Below, piece after piece: positions 1 through 6,424 of a DNA stretch of 8,609 nucleotides. The first letter of the stretch is position 1, and the number at the start of each line of letters is the position of its first letter. The notes under the pieces were generated by a model, which searched no databases, was not told the DNA's origin, and saw only the letters and a list, made by a program, of their open reading frames with translations. The stretch lies in assembly GCA_050329835.1 (NCBI GenBank), contig JBHJOJ010000296.1, positions 1-8,609 of the forward strand, read 5' to 3'. The DNA comes from JANNOG01 sp050329835 (lineage in GTDB: Bacteria > Actinomycetota > Actinomycetes > Actinomycetales > JBBAYJ01). The position numbers were made by a program, and so were the translations under genes.

Positions 1-1619
1 GCCGGGTCGTGGCGGGCGAGGGCGTCGGCGACCGCCGGCAGCAGGGCCGGCGTCGCGCTGAGGCTCGACACCCCGAGTCCGACGAGCACCGCCGCCAGCA
101 GCGGGTCGGAGGCCGCCTCGCCGCACACCCCGACGTACTTGCCGGCGTCGCCCCCCGCCCGGGCGGTGCCGGCGACCAGGCGCAGGACCGCCGGCTGCCA
201 CGGGTCGTGGAAGGCGGCCAGCGCCCCGAGCACCCGATCCGCGGCGAGGGTGTACTGGGTGAGGTCGTTGGTCCCGACGGACACGAAGTCGACCTCCGCG
301 AGGATCTCGGCGGCCATCACGGCCGCCGCGGGGACCTCGATCATGACCCCGGCCACCGGCAGGCCGGCGGCGCTGCAGCGGTCCTTGAACCAGCGGGCCT
401 CGTCGGGCGTCGTCACCATGGGCGCCATCGTCCACACCGTGGACCCGGTGGCGTCCCGCGCGTCCGCGATCGCCCCCAGCTGGTCGTCCAGCAGGTCCGT
501 CCGGGCGGCCAGCGCCCGCAGTCCGCGCACCCCGAGCGCCGGGTTGGGTTCGGGAGTCGTGAGGAAGGGCAGCGGCTTGTCGGCGCCCGCGTCGAGGGTG
601 CGGACCACGACCGGCCCGGGCAGGTGCCGCAGCACGGCCGCGTAGGCGGTGGCCTGCTCGGCGCGGTCCGGCGGCGCGGTCCGGTCGAGGAACAGCAGCT
701 CGGTGCGGAACAGCCCGGACGCCGTCACCCCCAGCTCGGCGGCCGCGACCGCCCCGGCCTCGTCGCCGATGTTGGCCGCCAGGGTGACGGCCGTCCCGTC
801 GGCGAGCCGGGCACCACCGGCCGGCAGGGCCGCCGGCCGGGTCCCGGTGTCCGCGGCCGCGCCCTCGCGCCGCACCGTGCCGTCCGGGACCCCCGCCGCG
901 GCGGCCCGGGCGACCGTGCCGTCCCCGCCGTCCACGACCACGGTCTCGCCGTCGGCGAGGTCCCGGGCGCCCGCGCACGCGACGACGGCCGGCAGCCCGA
1001 GGGCCCGAGCGATGATCGCGGTGTGCCCGGTGGGGCCGCCCTCGCACGTCACGAGGGCGAGGACGGCGGCGGGGTCGAGGTCGGCGGTGTCGGCGGGGGC
1101 GAGGTCCTCGGCCACGAGGACGAACCGGCTCCGCGGGTCCAGGGCCCCCGGCAACCCCGGCAGCCCTGCGCCGGTGATCCGGGCGACCACCCGGTCCCGG
1201 ACGTCGAGGACGTCCCGGGCGCGCTCGCCCAGGTACCCGCCCGCCGCCTGGAGCGTCTCGGCGTACCCGGTGAGCGCGTCCCAGGCGGCGCGGGCGGCGC
1301 CCGAGGCGGGCACCCGGGAGGCGGTGGCGCCGGCGACCGCCGGGTCGTCGGCCATGAGGGCGGTCGCCTCGAGGACGTCGGCCGCCTCCCGGGTCCGGGC
1401 CGACGCCGCCCGGGCCCGCAGGTCGTCGGCGACCGCCTGCAGGGCGTCCAGCGCGACCGCGGTCGCGGCCTCCGCGGCCTCGGCGCCGGGGGCGGGGGAC
1501 GCGGGCGGCGGCTCCGTCGACGCCGCCCGCAGCCACGCCACCGGGCCGACCGCCCGGCCCGGTGAGACCCCGACCCCCCGCCAGCGCGCCTCCGCCGGCG
1601 CGCCGGTCGCGCCGGTCAC
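1..1619 (-). CDS. ptsI: PTS Enzyme I (phosphoenolpyruvate-protein phosphotransferase), C-terminus cut by window edge
   Basis: Cytoplasmic general PTS enzyme: it takes phosphate from PEP onto a histidine and passes it to HPr, releasing pyruvate. 539 residues lie in the window; E. coli EI has 575, so only the last few tens are missing. Seen: N-terminal WRGVGVSPG; phosphohistidine swivel motif GGPTGHTAIIAR with the active His at residue 199 (bases 1023-1025); PEP-binding arginine segments GLFRTELLFLDR and VVVRTLDAGADKPLPF; barrel signature GTNDLTQY (GTN at 449-451); and the catalytic Cys segment VCGEAASDP (Cys499, bases 123-125). The start is GTG at 1619-1617, whose GTGA overlaps the E2 stop codon by 4 bp, indicating translational coupling as the last visible gene of the dehydrogenase operon. 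All key residues are present, so it should be active. PPDK or PEP synthase are excluded by the EI-type N-terminus and layout. Confidence 0.96.
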   Translation of the reverse strand, partial: MTGATGAPAEARWRGVGVSPGRAVGPVAWLRAASTEPPPASPAPGAEAAEAATAVALDALQAVADDLRARAASARTREAADVLEATALMADDPAVAGATASRVPASGAARAAWDALTGYAETLQAAGGYLGERARDVLDVRDRVVARITGAGLPGLPGALDPRSRFVLVAEDLAPADTADLDPAAVLALVTCEGGPTGHTAIIARALGLPAVVACAGARDLADGETVVVDGGDGTVARAAAAGVPDGTVRREGAAADTGTRPAALPAGGARLADGTAVTLAANIGDEAGAVAAAELGVTASGLFRTELLFLDRTAPPDRAEQATAYAAVLRHLPGPVVVRTLDAGADKPLPFLTTPEPNPALGVRGLRALAARTDLLDDQLGAIADARDATGSTVWTMAPMVTTPDEARWFKDRCSAAGLPVAGVMIEVPAAAVMAAEILAEVDFVSVGTNDLTQYTLAADRVLGALAAFHDPWQPAVLRLVAGTARAGGDAGKYVGVCGEAASDPLLAAVLVGLGVSSLSATPALLPAVADALARHDP

Positions 1620-2872
1620 GACGCCTTCCTCCGTCCGCCGCCGCTTCCCGCACCTTCCTGCAGGTCCGCCGCCACCCCCTCCAGCAGTCCCGCCGCCAGC
1701 GCCCCGTCGCCCACCCGGTGGTCGACCGTGAGGTCGAGCGACAGGTGGCGGCGCCAGGCCACCCCGGCCGGCCCGGTGTCCGGGACCGGCTGCGGGTGCG
1801 GCCCGGTCGCGGTGAGGACGAGAGCCTGCGGGGGCGCTACGACCGACCGGTAGCGGGTGACGGCCCGGCCCGTCAGGGATGCCACCGTGGCGACGGCGGG
1901 GACGAGGTGCTCGGCCGCGAGGCGGCCCCGCCGGGCCTGCGAGACCGCCCGGGTCACCGCAGCGGTCAGCTCCCGGGGGTCCCGGGTGTCGGGGTCGGTG
2001 ACGGCCGCGCTCACGGTGCCGCGCGAGGTGGGCACGGCGAGCGCCACGGCGAGCGGCCCGCCCGGCGGTACGGGGTCGCCGAGCCGGTCGTCGACCCAGC
2101 GCCGGGTGAGTTCGGGCGTCTCCCGCAGGGCGGCGGCGAGGGCCGCGAGCAGGCGGGCCGCCCAGCCGTCCGCCGCGGTGGCCGGCGCAGCGAGGACCGC
2201 CATCACGGCCGCGGTCACGTGCTCCACGTCGACCGTGAGGCCGACCGACACCTGCGGCACGGTCGACGAGGCGGCCATCCGCCGGGCGACGGCGAGGCGG
2301 ACGTCCCGGCCCGGGCCGGCGGTGCCGAGCGCGGCCTCCACGTCCGGGACCGTGACCAGGCCGTCGGGTCCGGACCCCGGGACCGCACGCAGGTCGAGGG
2401 CCGCCGACCGGGCGAGCGCACGGGCCCGGGGCACGGCGGGCACCGGGTGGCCCACCGGCCCGGAGGGCGCGGCGCGGGGGCCGCCGGCCCGGAAGGCCGA
2501 CACGTGTGGGACGGGGACGGGCGGCGTGGGGACGGGCGGCGTGGGGACCGACGGGGTGGCGACCGACGGGGTGGCGACCGGTGCGGTGGCCTCGGACGGC
2601 TCGTCCTCCAGCAGATCCACCCCGGCGCCCGCGTCCGCGGAGTCGATGACGGCAATCGGGGTCCCGACCTCCACGGTGCCCTCGGCGACGAGGATCTCCT
2701 TGACCACGCCGCCGAACGGCGCCTCCACCTCCATGTCGACCTTGTCGGTCTGGACCTCGCACACCACGTCGCCGGCCGCCACCGTGTCGCCGGGGGACAC
2801 CCGCCACCCGAGGACGTCGCCCTCGGTCATGGTCATCGACATCTTCGGCATGCGCACCGGCACGTCGGGCAC
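1616..2872 (-). CDS. Dihydrolipoamide acyltransferase (E2) of a 2-oxoacid/acetoin dehydrogenase complex
   Basis: E2 core: its lipoyl arm takes the acyl group from E1 and passes it to CoA. 418 residues. Seen in order: one lipoyl domain (about 5-77) with lipoylation motif QTDKVDMEVEAP, Lys44; an Ala/Pro/Thr/Val linker (about 95-147) containing pentapeptide repeats; an E3/E1-binding domain (about 147-183, RARALARSAALDL...GPDGLVTVPDVE); and a chloramphenicol-acetyltransferase-like catalytic domain (about 188-405) with DHRVGDG, giving catalytic His385 and Asp389. The common SNLG motif before PPQA is replaced by SLTG (332-335), so the catalytic domain is somewhat diverged. GTG start directly follows the E1 beta stop (TAGGTG, no gap); an ATG at residue 8 would remove the first lipoyl strand. 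Substrate (pyruvate, acetoin or branched-chain 2-oxoacid) cannot be fixed from sequence alone. Confidence 0.93.
   Translation of the reverse strand: MPDVPVRMPKMSMTMTEGDVLGWRVSPGDTVAAGDVVCEVQTDKVDMEVEAPFGGVVKEILVAEGTVEVGTPIAVIDSADAGAGVDLLEDEPSEATAPVATPSVATPSVPTPPVPTPPVPVPHVSAFRAGGPRAAPSGPVGHPVPAVPRARALARSAALDLRAVPGSGPDGLVTVPDVEAALGTAGPGRDVRLAVARRMAASSTVPQVSVGLTVDVEHVTAAVMAVLAAPATAADGWAARLLAALAAALRETPELTRRWVDDRLGDPVPPGGPLAVALAVPTSRGTVSAAVTDPDTRDPRELTAAVTRAVSQARRGRLAAEHLVPAVATVASLTGRAVTRYRSVVAPPQALVLTATGPHPQPVPDTGPAGVAWRRHLSLDLTVDHRVGDGALAAGLLEGVAADLQEGAGSGGGRRKAS
2521..2580. repeat. 15-bp tandem repeat encoding the E2 hinge
   Basis: Four consecutive 15-bp units (2521-2535, 2536-2550, 2551-2565, 2566-2580), the last two identical, with a degenerate unit at 2506-2520. 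They encode pentapeptides VATPS, VATPS, VPTPP, VPTPP read on the minus strand. The unit is in frame, so copy number can change without breaking E2. Such Ala/Pro-rich hinges let the lipoyl arm swing between active sites. Confidence 0.85.
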
Positions 2873-3922
2873 CTACATCGCCTCCACCAGGTCGCGGGCC
2901 GCGGCCACGATGCCGTCGACCTGGGGGACGATCGCCCGCTCCAGCTGGGGGGCGTACGGCACCGGCACGTCCAGGCCGCACAGCCGGCGCACCGGCGCCA
3001 GCAGCCGGTACAGCGCCGGCGACTCGGCGATCCGGGCGGCGACCTCGGCCAGGTACCCGACGTGTCCGGGCGCCTCCTGCACCAGCAGCACCCGCCCGGT
3101 CCGCGACACGGAGTCGAGGATCGGCGCGGCGTCCAGGGGCGTGAGCGTGAGCGGGTCGACGACCTCCGCCTCGATCCCGAGGCCGGCGAGCGTCCCGGCG
3201 GCCTCGAGGCAGCGGCTCACCATGACCCCGGTGGCCACCACGGTGAGGTCGCGGCCGGAGCGCCGCACGGCGGTGCGGCCGATGGGGGTGCGGAACGGCT
3301 CCTCGGACACCGGCCCCGACGTCCGGTAGAGCAGCTTGTGCTCGAGGACGATCACGGGGTTGGGGTCGTCGATCGCGGCCAGCAGGAGGCCCTTGGCGTC
3401 CGCGGGGGTGCTCGGCATGACGACCTTGAGGCCGGGGACGTGGGCGTACCAGGCCTCCAGGCTCTGGGAGTGCTGGGCGGCGGCGCCGGTGCCCGAGCCG
3501 AGCGGCGCCCGCAGCACCAGCGGCACGCTCATGGCGCCGCCCAGCATGAAGTGGATCTTCGCCGCCTGGTTGGCGATCTGGTCCATGGCCTGGGCCATGA
3601 AGTCCGAGAACTGGATCTCGACGATGGGCCGCATCCCGGCCAGGGCCGCACCCACGGCGGCGCCGACGATGCCGAGCTCCGAGATCGGGGTGTCGCGCAC
3701 CCGGTGCGGGCCGAACCGGTGCACGAGGTCCCCGGAGACCCCGAACGCCCCGCCGTAGACGCCGACGTCCTCGCCGAGCAGGAACACTCGCTCGTCGGCC
3801 GCCATGGCCTGGGCCATCGCCTCGCGGACAGCCTCGGCGTAGGTGACGACGCGCTCGCCGCCGCCTGCCGCCGTGGGGGGCGGCGTGGTCGACGCTGCGA
3901 TGGCCGTCGTCGTGTCCGTCAC
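2873..3922 (-). CDS. 2-oxoacid/acetoin dehydrogenase E1 component, beta subunit
   Basis: Beta half of the thiamine-diphosphate E1 heterotetramer that decarboxylates (or cleaves) the substrate and reductively acylates E2. 349 residues. Seen: FLLGEDVGVYGGAFGVS near 48-63; the RDTPISELGIVGAAVG segment, whose Glu82 matches the glutamate that activates the ThDP aminopyrimidine; VEIQFSDFMAQAMDQIANQ; APLGSGTGAAAQHSQSLEAWYAHVPGLKVVMPSTPADAKGLL; and a C-terminal transketolase domain with VVATGVMVSRCLEAA. A Thr/Pro/Ala-rich extension of about 20 residues precedes the usual start of the fold. GTG start at 3922-3920 with GGGGAGGA just upstream; 16 bp separate it from the E1 alpha stop. The TAG stop abuts the E2 start. 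No other start seems better placed. Confidence 0.94.
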   Translation of the reverse strand: MTDTTTAIAASTTPPPTAAGGGERVVTYAEAVREAMAQAMAADERVFLLGEDVGVYGGAFGVSGDLVHRFGPHRVRDTPISELGIVGAAVGAALAGMRPIVEIQFSDFMAQAMDQIANQAAKIHFMLGGAMSVPLVLRAPLGSGTGAAAQHSQSLEAWYAHVPGLKVVMPSTPADAKGLLLAAIDDPNPVIVLEHKLLYRTSGPVSEEPFRTPIGRTAVRRSGRDLTVVATGVMVSRCLEAAGTLAGLGIEAEVVDPLTLTPLDAAPILDSVSRTGRVLLVQEAPGHVGYLAEVAARIAESPALYRLLAPVRRLCGLDVPVPYAPQLERAIVPQVDGIVAAARDLVEAM

Positions 3923-3938
3923 GCGTCCTCCCCGGTCC

Positions 3939-4934
3939 TCAGGCCGCCGGGGCGGGGGCGTAGACGGCGTCGAGCATGTCCGCCGGGTCGGCGTCCGGCG
4001 CCGAGCGTGCCTCGCGGACGGCCGCGCGGACCGCCTCCGCGGCCTCGTCGCGAATCGCCCCGAGGCGGCCGGCGTCGAGAACCCCGCGCTCGGCCACCGC
4101 CACCTCGAAGCGGGTGATCGGGTCCCGGGCCTGCCACTCGGAGATCTCGTCGCGGGTGCGGTACAGGTTCTTGTCGCTCTTGCTGTGGCCCTTCCAGCGG
4201 TAGGTCTCGCACTCGACGAAGGTCGGACCGTCGCCGCCCCGGGCCCGCGCGGCCGCGGCCGTCACGGCCTCGTGCACGGCCTCGACGTCGTTGCCGTCGA
4301 CGGTCACCCCGGGGATGCCGTAGCCGGCGGCCCGGTCGGCGAGGCGGTCGATGGCGAACGCCTTCTCGGTCGAGAACGACATCCCGTACTTGTTGTTCTC
4401 GCACAGCAGGATCAGCGGCAGGTCCCAGATGGCCGCGAGGTTGGCCGCCTCGTGGAACGCGCCCTCGTTGACGGCGCCGTCGCCGAAGAAGCTCACGACG
4501 ACCTCGTCCGTGCCGCGCATCCGGGCCGCCAGGGCGGCTCCCGCGGCGATCGGCACCCCGCCGGCGACGATGCCGTTGGCTCCGAGGTTGCCGGTCGCCA
4601 CGTCGGCGATGTGCATGGACCCGCCCCGGCCCCGGCAGTACCCGGTCTCCTTGGCCAGCAGCTCGGCCATCATCCGGGTGAGGTCGGCGCCCTTGGCGAG
4701 GCAGTGGCCGTGGCCGCGGTGCGTCGACGTGATCCGGTCCGCCGGGCGCAGCGCCGCGCAGGTGCCGGTGGCCGCCGCCTCCTGGCCGATCGACAGGTGC
4801 ATCGTCCCGTGCATCAGACCGCGGGCGAACAGCTCGTCGACCGCCTCCTCGAAGCGCCGGATCCGCCACATCGTCGACAGCGTCGCCGCGGCCGTGCCGG
4901 GGGCGTCGCCGAGGCGGGGGGTCTCCGTGGCCAC
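3939..4934 (-). CDS. 2-oxoacid/acetoin dehydrogenase E1 component, alpha subunit (AcoA-like)
   Basis: Alpha half of E1; binds the diphosphate of ThDP through Mg. 331 residues. Seen: WRIRRFEEAVDELFARGLMHGTMHLSIGQEA; THRGHGHCLAKG; GRGGSMHIADVATGNLGANGIV; the ThDP motif GDGAVNEG (Gly151) through ENN (Asn180-Asn181), GDG-X26-NN; and the phosphorylation-loop-like YRWKGHSKSDKNLYRTRDE. The SMHIAD...GNLGANG and GHSKSD...YRT wording resembles acetoin-dehydrogenase and related E1 alpha chains as well as pyruvate E1 alpha, so I leave the symbol blank. The frame stays open far upstream over HPr. GTG at 4934-4932 is the true start because AAAGGAG (4946-4940) sits 5 nt before it and the fold begins there. 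First gene of the minus-strand operon; its promoter region is shared with HPr. Confidence 0.94.
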   Translation of the reverse strand: MATETPRLGDAPGTAAATLSTMWRIRRFEEAVDELFARGLMHGTMHLSIGQEAAATGTCAALRPADRITSTHRGHGHCLAKGADLTRMMAELLAKETGYCRGRGGSMHIADVATGNLGANGIVAGGVPIAAGAALAARMRGTDEVVVSFFGDGAVNEGAFHEAANLAAIWDLPLILLCENNKYGMSFSTEKAFAIDRLADRAAGYGIPGVTVDGNDVEAVHEAVTAAAARARGGDGPTFVECETYRWKGHSKSDKNLYRTRDEISEWQARDPITRFEVAVAERGVLDAGRLGAIRDEAAEAVRAAVREARSAPDADPADMLDAVYAPAPAA

Positions 4935-4939
4935 TCGTG

Positions 4940-4946
4940 CTCCTTT
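4940..4946 (-). promoter_or_regulatory. Ribosome binding site of E1 alpha inside a GTGC/GCAC inverted repeat
   Basis: On the minus strand AAAGGAG lies 5 nt before the GTG at 4934 and fixes the E1 alpha start. It is enclosed by GTGC (4950-4947) and GCAC (4940-4937), so the Shine-Dalgarno core would sit in the 6-nt loop of a 4-bp hairpin. The same arrangement recurs upstream of ispD. Confidence 0.8.
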
Positions 4947-4966
4947 GCACTTACGTGACGATGGCT

Positions 4967-4982
4967 TCTCACCTATGTGAGA
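4967..4982. promoter_or_regulatory. Perfect palindrome, probable operator of the divergent control region
   Basis: TCTCAC-CTAT-GTGAGA is a perfect inverted repeat with 6-bp arms and a 4-bp spacer; ATGG (4961-4964) and CCAT (4983-4986) extend it imperfectly. It touches the minus-strand -10 box and covers its likely start site, and it lies just upstream of the plus-strand -10 (4986-4991). A protein bound here could block both the dehydrogenase operon and HPr. The regulator is not encoded in the window. Confidence 0.5.
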
Positions 4983-5011
4983 CCATAGCCTGCGACATGT
5001 GACGTGGTCCA
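4982..5011 (-). promoter_or_regulatory. Putative promoter of the E1 alpha-E1 beta-E2-ptsI operon
   Basis: Read on the minus strand: -35 TGGACC (5011-5006), 18-bp spacer, -10 TATGGT (4987-4982; fits TANNNT). The predicted transcript start near 4975 falls inside the palindrome at 4967-4982, giving a leader of about 40 nt before the GTG. The element spacing matches the putative ispD promoter exactly. Prediction by eye from hexamers only. Confidence 0.45.
4986..4991 (+). promoter_or_regulatory. Putative -10 element of the HPr promoter
   Basis: TAGCCT fits the TANNNT -10 pattern on the plus strand, overlapping the opposite-strand -10 by two bases. I see no convincing -35 at 17-19 bp upstream (the region is occupied by the palindrome), which would suit an activator-dependent or weak promoter. 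The start would fall near 4998, just before the left arm of the leader inverted repeat. Confidence 0.3.
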
Positions 5012-5048
5012 CACCTCTGTCCGATCTCGCCGAAGCCGACCACGTCAC
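4999..5048 (+). promoter_or_regulatory. 11-bp perfect inverted repeat in the HPr leader
   Basis: GTGACGTGGTC (4999-5009) and GACCACGTCAC (5038-5048) are exact reverse complements separated by 28 nt. In HPr mRNA they could form a stem about 22 nt before the ribosome binding site; as DNA the left arm overlaps the minus-strand -35. There is no U-run after the right arm, so it does not look like an intrinsic terminator. Confidence 0.5.
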
Positions 5049-5081
5049 CGCAGGTCGCGCCCCAGGTTCGAGGAGGAGCCC

Positions 5082-5345
5082 ATGGCCGAACGCAGCGTCC
5101 GCATCGCCTCGCCGCACGGGTTGCACGCCCGGCCGGCGGCCCGGTTCGTCAAGGCGGCGGCCCGGGCCGGGGTGCCCGTGACGGTCGCCAAGGACGGCCG
5201 AGACCCGGTCGACGCCGCGTCGATGCTCAGCGTTCTGACCCTCAACGCGGCCCAGGGCGACGAGGTCGTGCTCCGCGCCGAGGGCGACGGCGCCGACGGG
5301 GCCCTCGACGCCCTGGTGACCCTGCTGTCGGATCCCTCGGCCTGA
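5082..5345 (+). CDS. ptsH: HPr family phosphocarrier protein
   Basis: Small cytoplasmic phosphocarrier: it accepts phosphate from Enzyme I on a histidine and hands it to PTS IIA domains. 87 residues, the family's usual size. Seen: SPHGLHARPAARFV with the active His15; SMLSVLTLNAAQGDEV, where Ser47 takes the place of the regulatory Ser46 of Firmicutes HPr; and a C-terminal helix ending in LLSDPSA. The ATG at 5082 is preceded by AGGAGGAG (5071-5078) and begins exactly where HPr starts; the frame is open to a GTG at 5004, but that falls inside the leader repeat and would add a basic, non-HPr tail. Divergent from the operon carrying ptsI, its phosphate donor, and convergent with the Zn-ribbon gene. 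No enzyme II is nearby to name the sugar. Confidence 0.96.
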   Translation: MAERSVRIASPHGLHARPAARFVKAAARAGVPVTVAKDGRDPVDAASMLSVLTLNAAQGDEVVLRAEGDGADGALDALVTLLSDPSA

Positions 5346-5352
5346 GCGCTCA
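5343..5352. other. Palindrome formed by two convergent stop codons
   Basis: TGAGCGCTCA contains the HPr TGA on the plus strand and the TGA of the Zn-ribbon gene on the minus strand, with only GCGC between. No terminator fits between the genes, so transcripts from each side probably run into the other. Confidence 0.7.
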
Positions 5353-5652
5353 GTCGCGGAAGAGGGTGCGGAGCTCGCCGGCGAGCTTGCGCGGCTGCCG
5401 GAGCACGGCCGCGGGGAGCGTGAGCCAGAACGACGCCGGGCGGCGCCGGGCCCGCCGGGCCAGCCGGCCCGGCTTGGTGACGACCCGGTGGGCGAGGTCG
5501 TGGGCGTAGGCGACCCGCAGGTCGTGGGGTTCGTGGCGGACCTCGTGCCCGCAGGCCTCGCAGCGGGTGGAGTGGAGCAGCCGGCCGGCATAGCGCAGCT
5601 CGTGCTCGCCCTCGACCCCGCACGCGGAGCACACGAGGACGGCCCGGGTCAC
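5350..5652 (-). CDS. Small double-CxxC (zinc-ribbon-like) protein of unknown function
   Basis: 100 residues. Seen: two Cys pairs, C8-SA-C11 and C31-EA-C34, separated by 19 residues, which would form one four-cysteine zinc site; then a His/Arg-rich middle (HEVRHEPHDLRVAYAHDL), RVVTKPGRLARRARRRP, a short hydrophobic LPAAVLRQP stretch and an acidic/basic tail ending LRTLFRD. The GTG start at 5652-5650 lies 13 nt after the ispD stop, so the two are probably co-transcribed; ribosome binding is weak (GGGGCG). From memory, the order CxxC, CxxC, LTKPxR, LPxR resembles the short Firmicutes family annotated 'bh protein'; this is a recollection, not a search. Could be a nucleic-acid-binding or metal-dependent accessory protein, but no function can be assigned. 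Confidence 0.72.
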   Translation of the reverse strand: MTRAVLVCSACGVEGEHELRYAGRLLHSTRCEACGHEVRHEPHDLRVAYAHDLAHRVVTKPGRLARRARRRPASFWLTLPAAVLRQPRKLAGELRTLFRD

Positions 5653-5665
5653 GGGACGCCCCAGG

Positions 5666-6424
5666 TCATGGCAGGTGCCAGTGGTGAGCGGCGAGGATCC
5701 GCTCGGCGAGGAAGAGATCCTCCGGGAAGGTGATCTTGATGTTGGCGGCCGTCCCTGGCAGGCCGCGGATCGACAGGCTGCCGAAGCGCTGGATGCAGAC
5801 CGCGGTGTCGGTGCCGTCGAAACCCGCGCGGTCCGCGGCTCGGTAGGCCTCGAGCAGGGGCAGCGCACGGAAGGCCTGCGGCGTCTGGACGGTGACCAGG
5901 GTCTCGACCGGTGGTGTCCCGCCGTTGACCGGCAGCAGCCCCGGTTGCCCCAGGACCGGCAGCGCCCCCCCGAGGACGTGCGCCGTGTCGATCGCGTCGG
6001 CGAAGAGGCGCGTGCCCGCCAGCGGCCGGGCCGCGTCGTGGATCACGACCACGTCCACCTCGCCGGCCTCGATCCGGGGGGCCAGCGTCGTGAGGGCCGC
6101 GAACTCCGAGGAGTGGCGGGTCGACCCCCCGGCCACCACGTGGACCGGGCGCCCCGGCGCCTCGCTCCGCAGCACCTCCGTCACGTGATCGAAGTCGGAC
6201 GGCCGGATCACCACGACGGTGTCCACCACGGCGGCGAGGGGATCCGTCCACGTCAGCGACCACGTGAGGACGCGCCGGCCGGCCAGCGGGAGCAGCACCT
6301 TGTTGGTGTCCGCCCCGCCCCGGGTCCCGCTGCCGGCCGCCAGCAGGACCAGCGCCGCGCGGGCGGCCCGGTCGGGTCGTCGCGGCCGGCGGCCCCGGGC
6401 CTCGCGCGCGGACGAGGGCGGCAC
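5666..6424 (-). CDS. ispD: 2-C-methyl-D-erythritol 4-phosphate cytidylyltransferase (IspD/TarI family)
   Basis: Joins CTP and MEP to give CDP-methylerythritol in the MEP isoprenoid pathway. 252 residues. Seen: nucleotide-binding LLAAGSGTRGG...NKVLLPLAG (Arg35, Lys42); HVVAGGSTRHSSEFAAL; IHDAARPL (129-135); TVQTPQAFR (179-186); and NIKITFPEDLFLAE (Lys230), the expected order of the fold. Departures: NK replaces the usual PK, and the DTVK loop seen in typical IspD is not recognisable near 165-173. Placement next to ispF favours IspD over ribitol-phosphate cytidylyltransferase (TarI), which has a similar fold. GTG at 6424-6422 is the only start in this frame before a stop at 6499-6497; it gives a 25-residue Arg-rich lead-in and has no good ribosome binding site. 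A strong site lies further upstream but in another frame. Confidence 0.87.
   Translation of the reverse strand: MPPSSAREARGRRPRRPDRAARAALVLLAAGSGTRGGADTNKVLLPLAGRRVLTWSLTWTDPLAAVVDTVVVIRPSDFDHVTEVLRSEAPGRPVHVVAGGSTRHSSEFAALTTLAPRIEAGEVDVVVIHDAARPLAGTRLFADAIDTAHVLGGALPVLGQPGLLPVNGGTPPVETLVTVQTPQAFRALPLLEAYRAADRAGFDGTDTAVCIQRFGSLSIRGLPGTAANIKITFPEDLFLAERILAAHHWHLP

Noticed and set aside
2521..2580. CRISPR-like or mobile-element repeat
   Set aside because: Units are contiguous, in frame with E2 and encode a typical Ala/Pro hinge.
1562..4117. 851-codon plus-strand open frame (and another at 9-1565) opposite the dehydrogenase-ptsI genes
   Set aside because: The translations are Arg/Gly/Pro/His-rich with no motif, antisense to proteins with clear catalytic residues; long empty antisense frames are expected at this GC content.
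4999..5048. Intrinsic terminator or attenuator in the HPr leader
   Set aside because: The 28-nt loop is long and no U-rich tract follows the right arm.
5004..5081. Longer HPr starting at GTG 5004
   Set aside because: The extra 26 residues are basic and unlike HPr, and the ATG at 5082 has a strong AGGAGGAG site.
4935..5591. Upstream extension of the E1 alpha frame to 5591
   Set aside because: It would run antisense through HPr and both promoters; the GTG at 4934 has AAAGGAG at the right distance and matches the family N-terminus.
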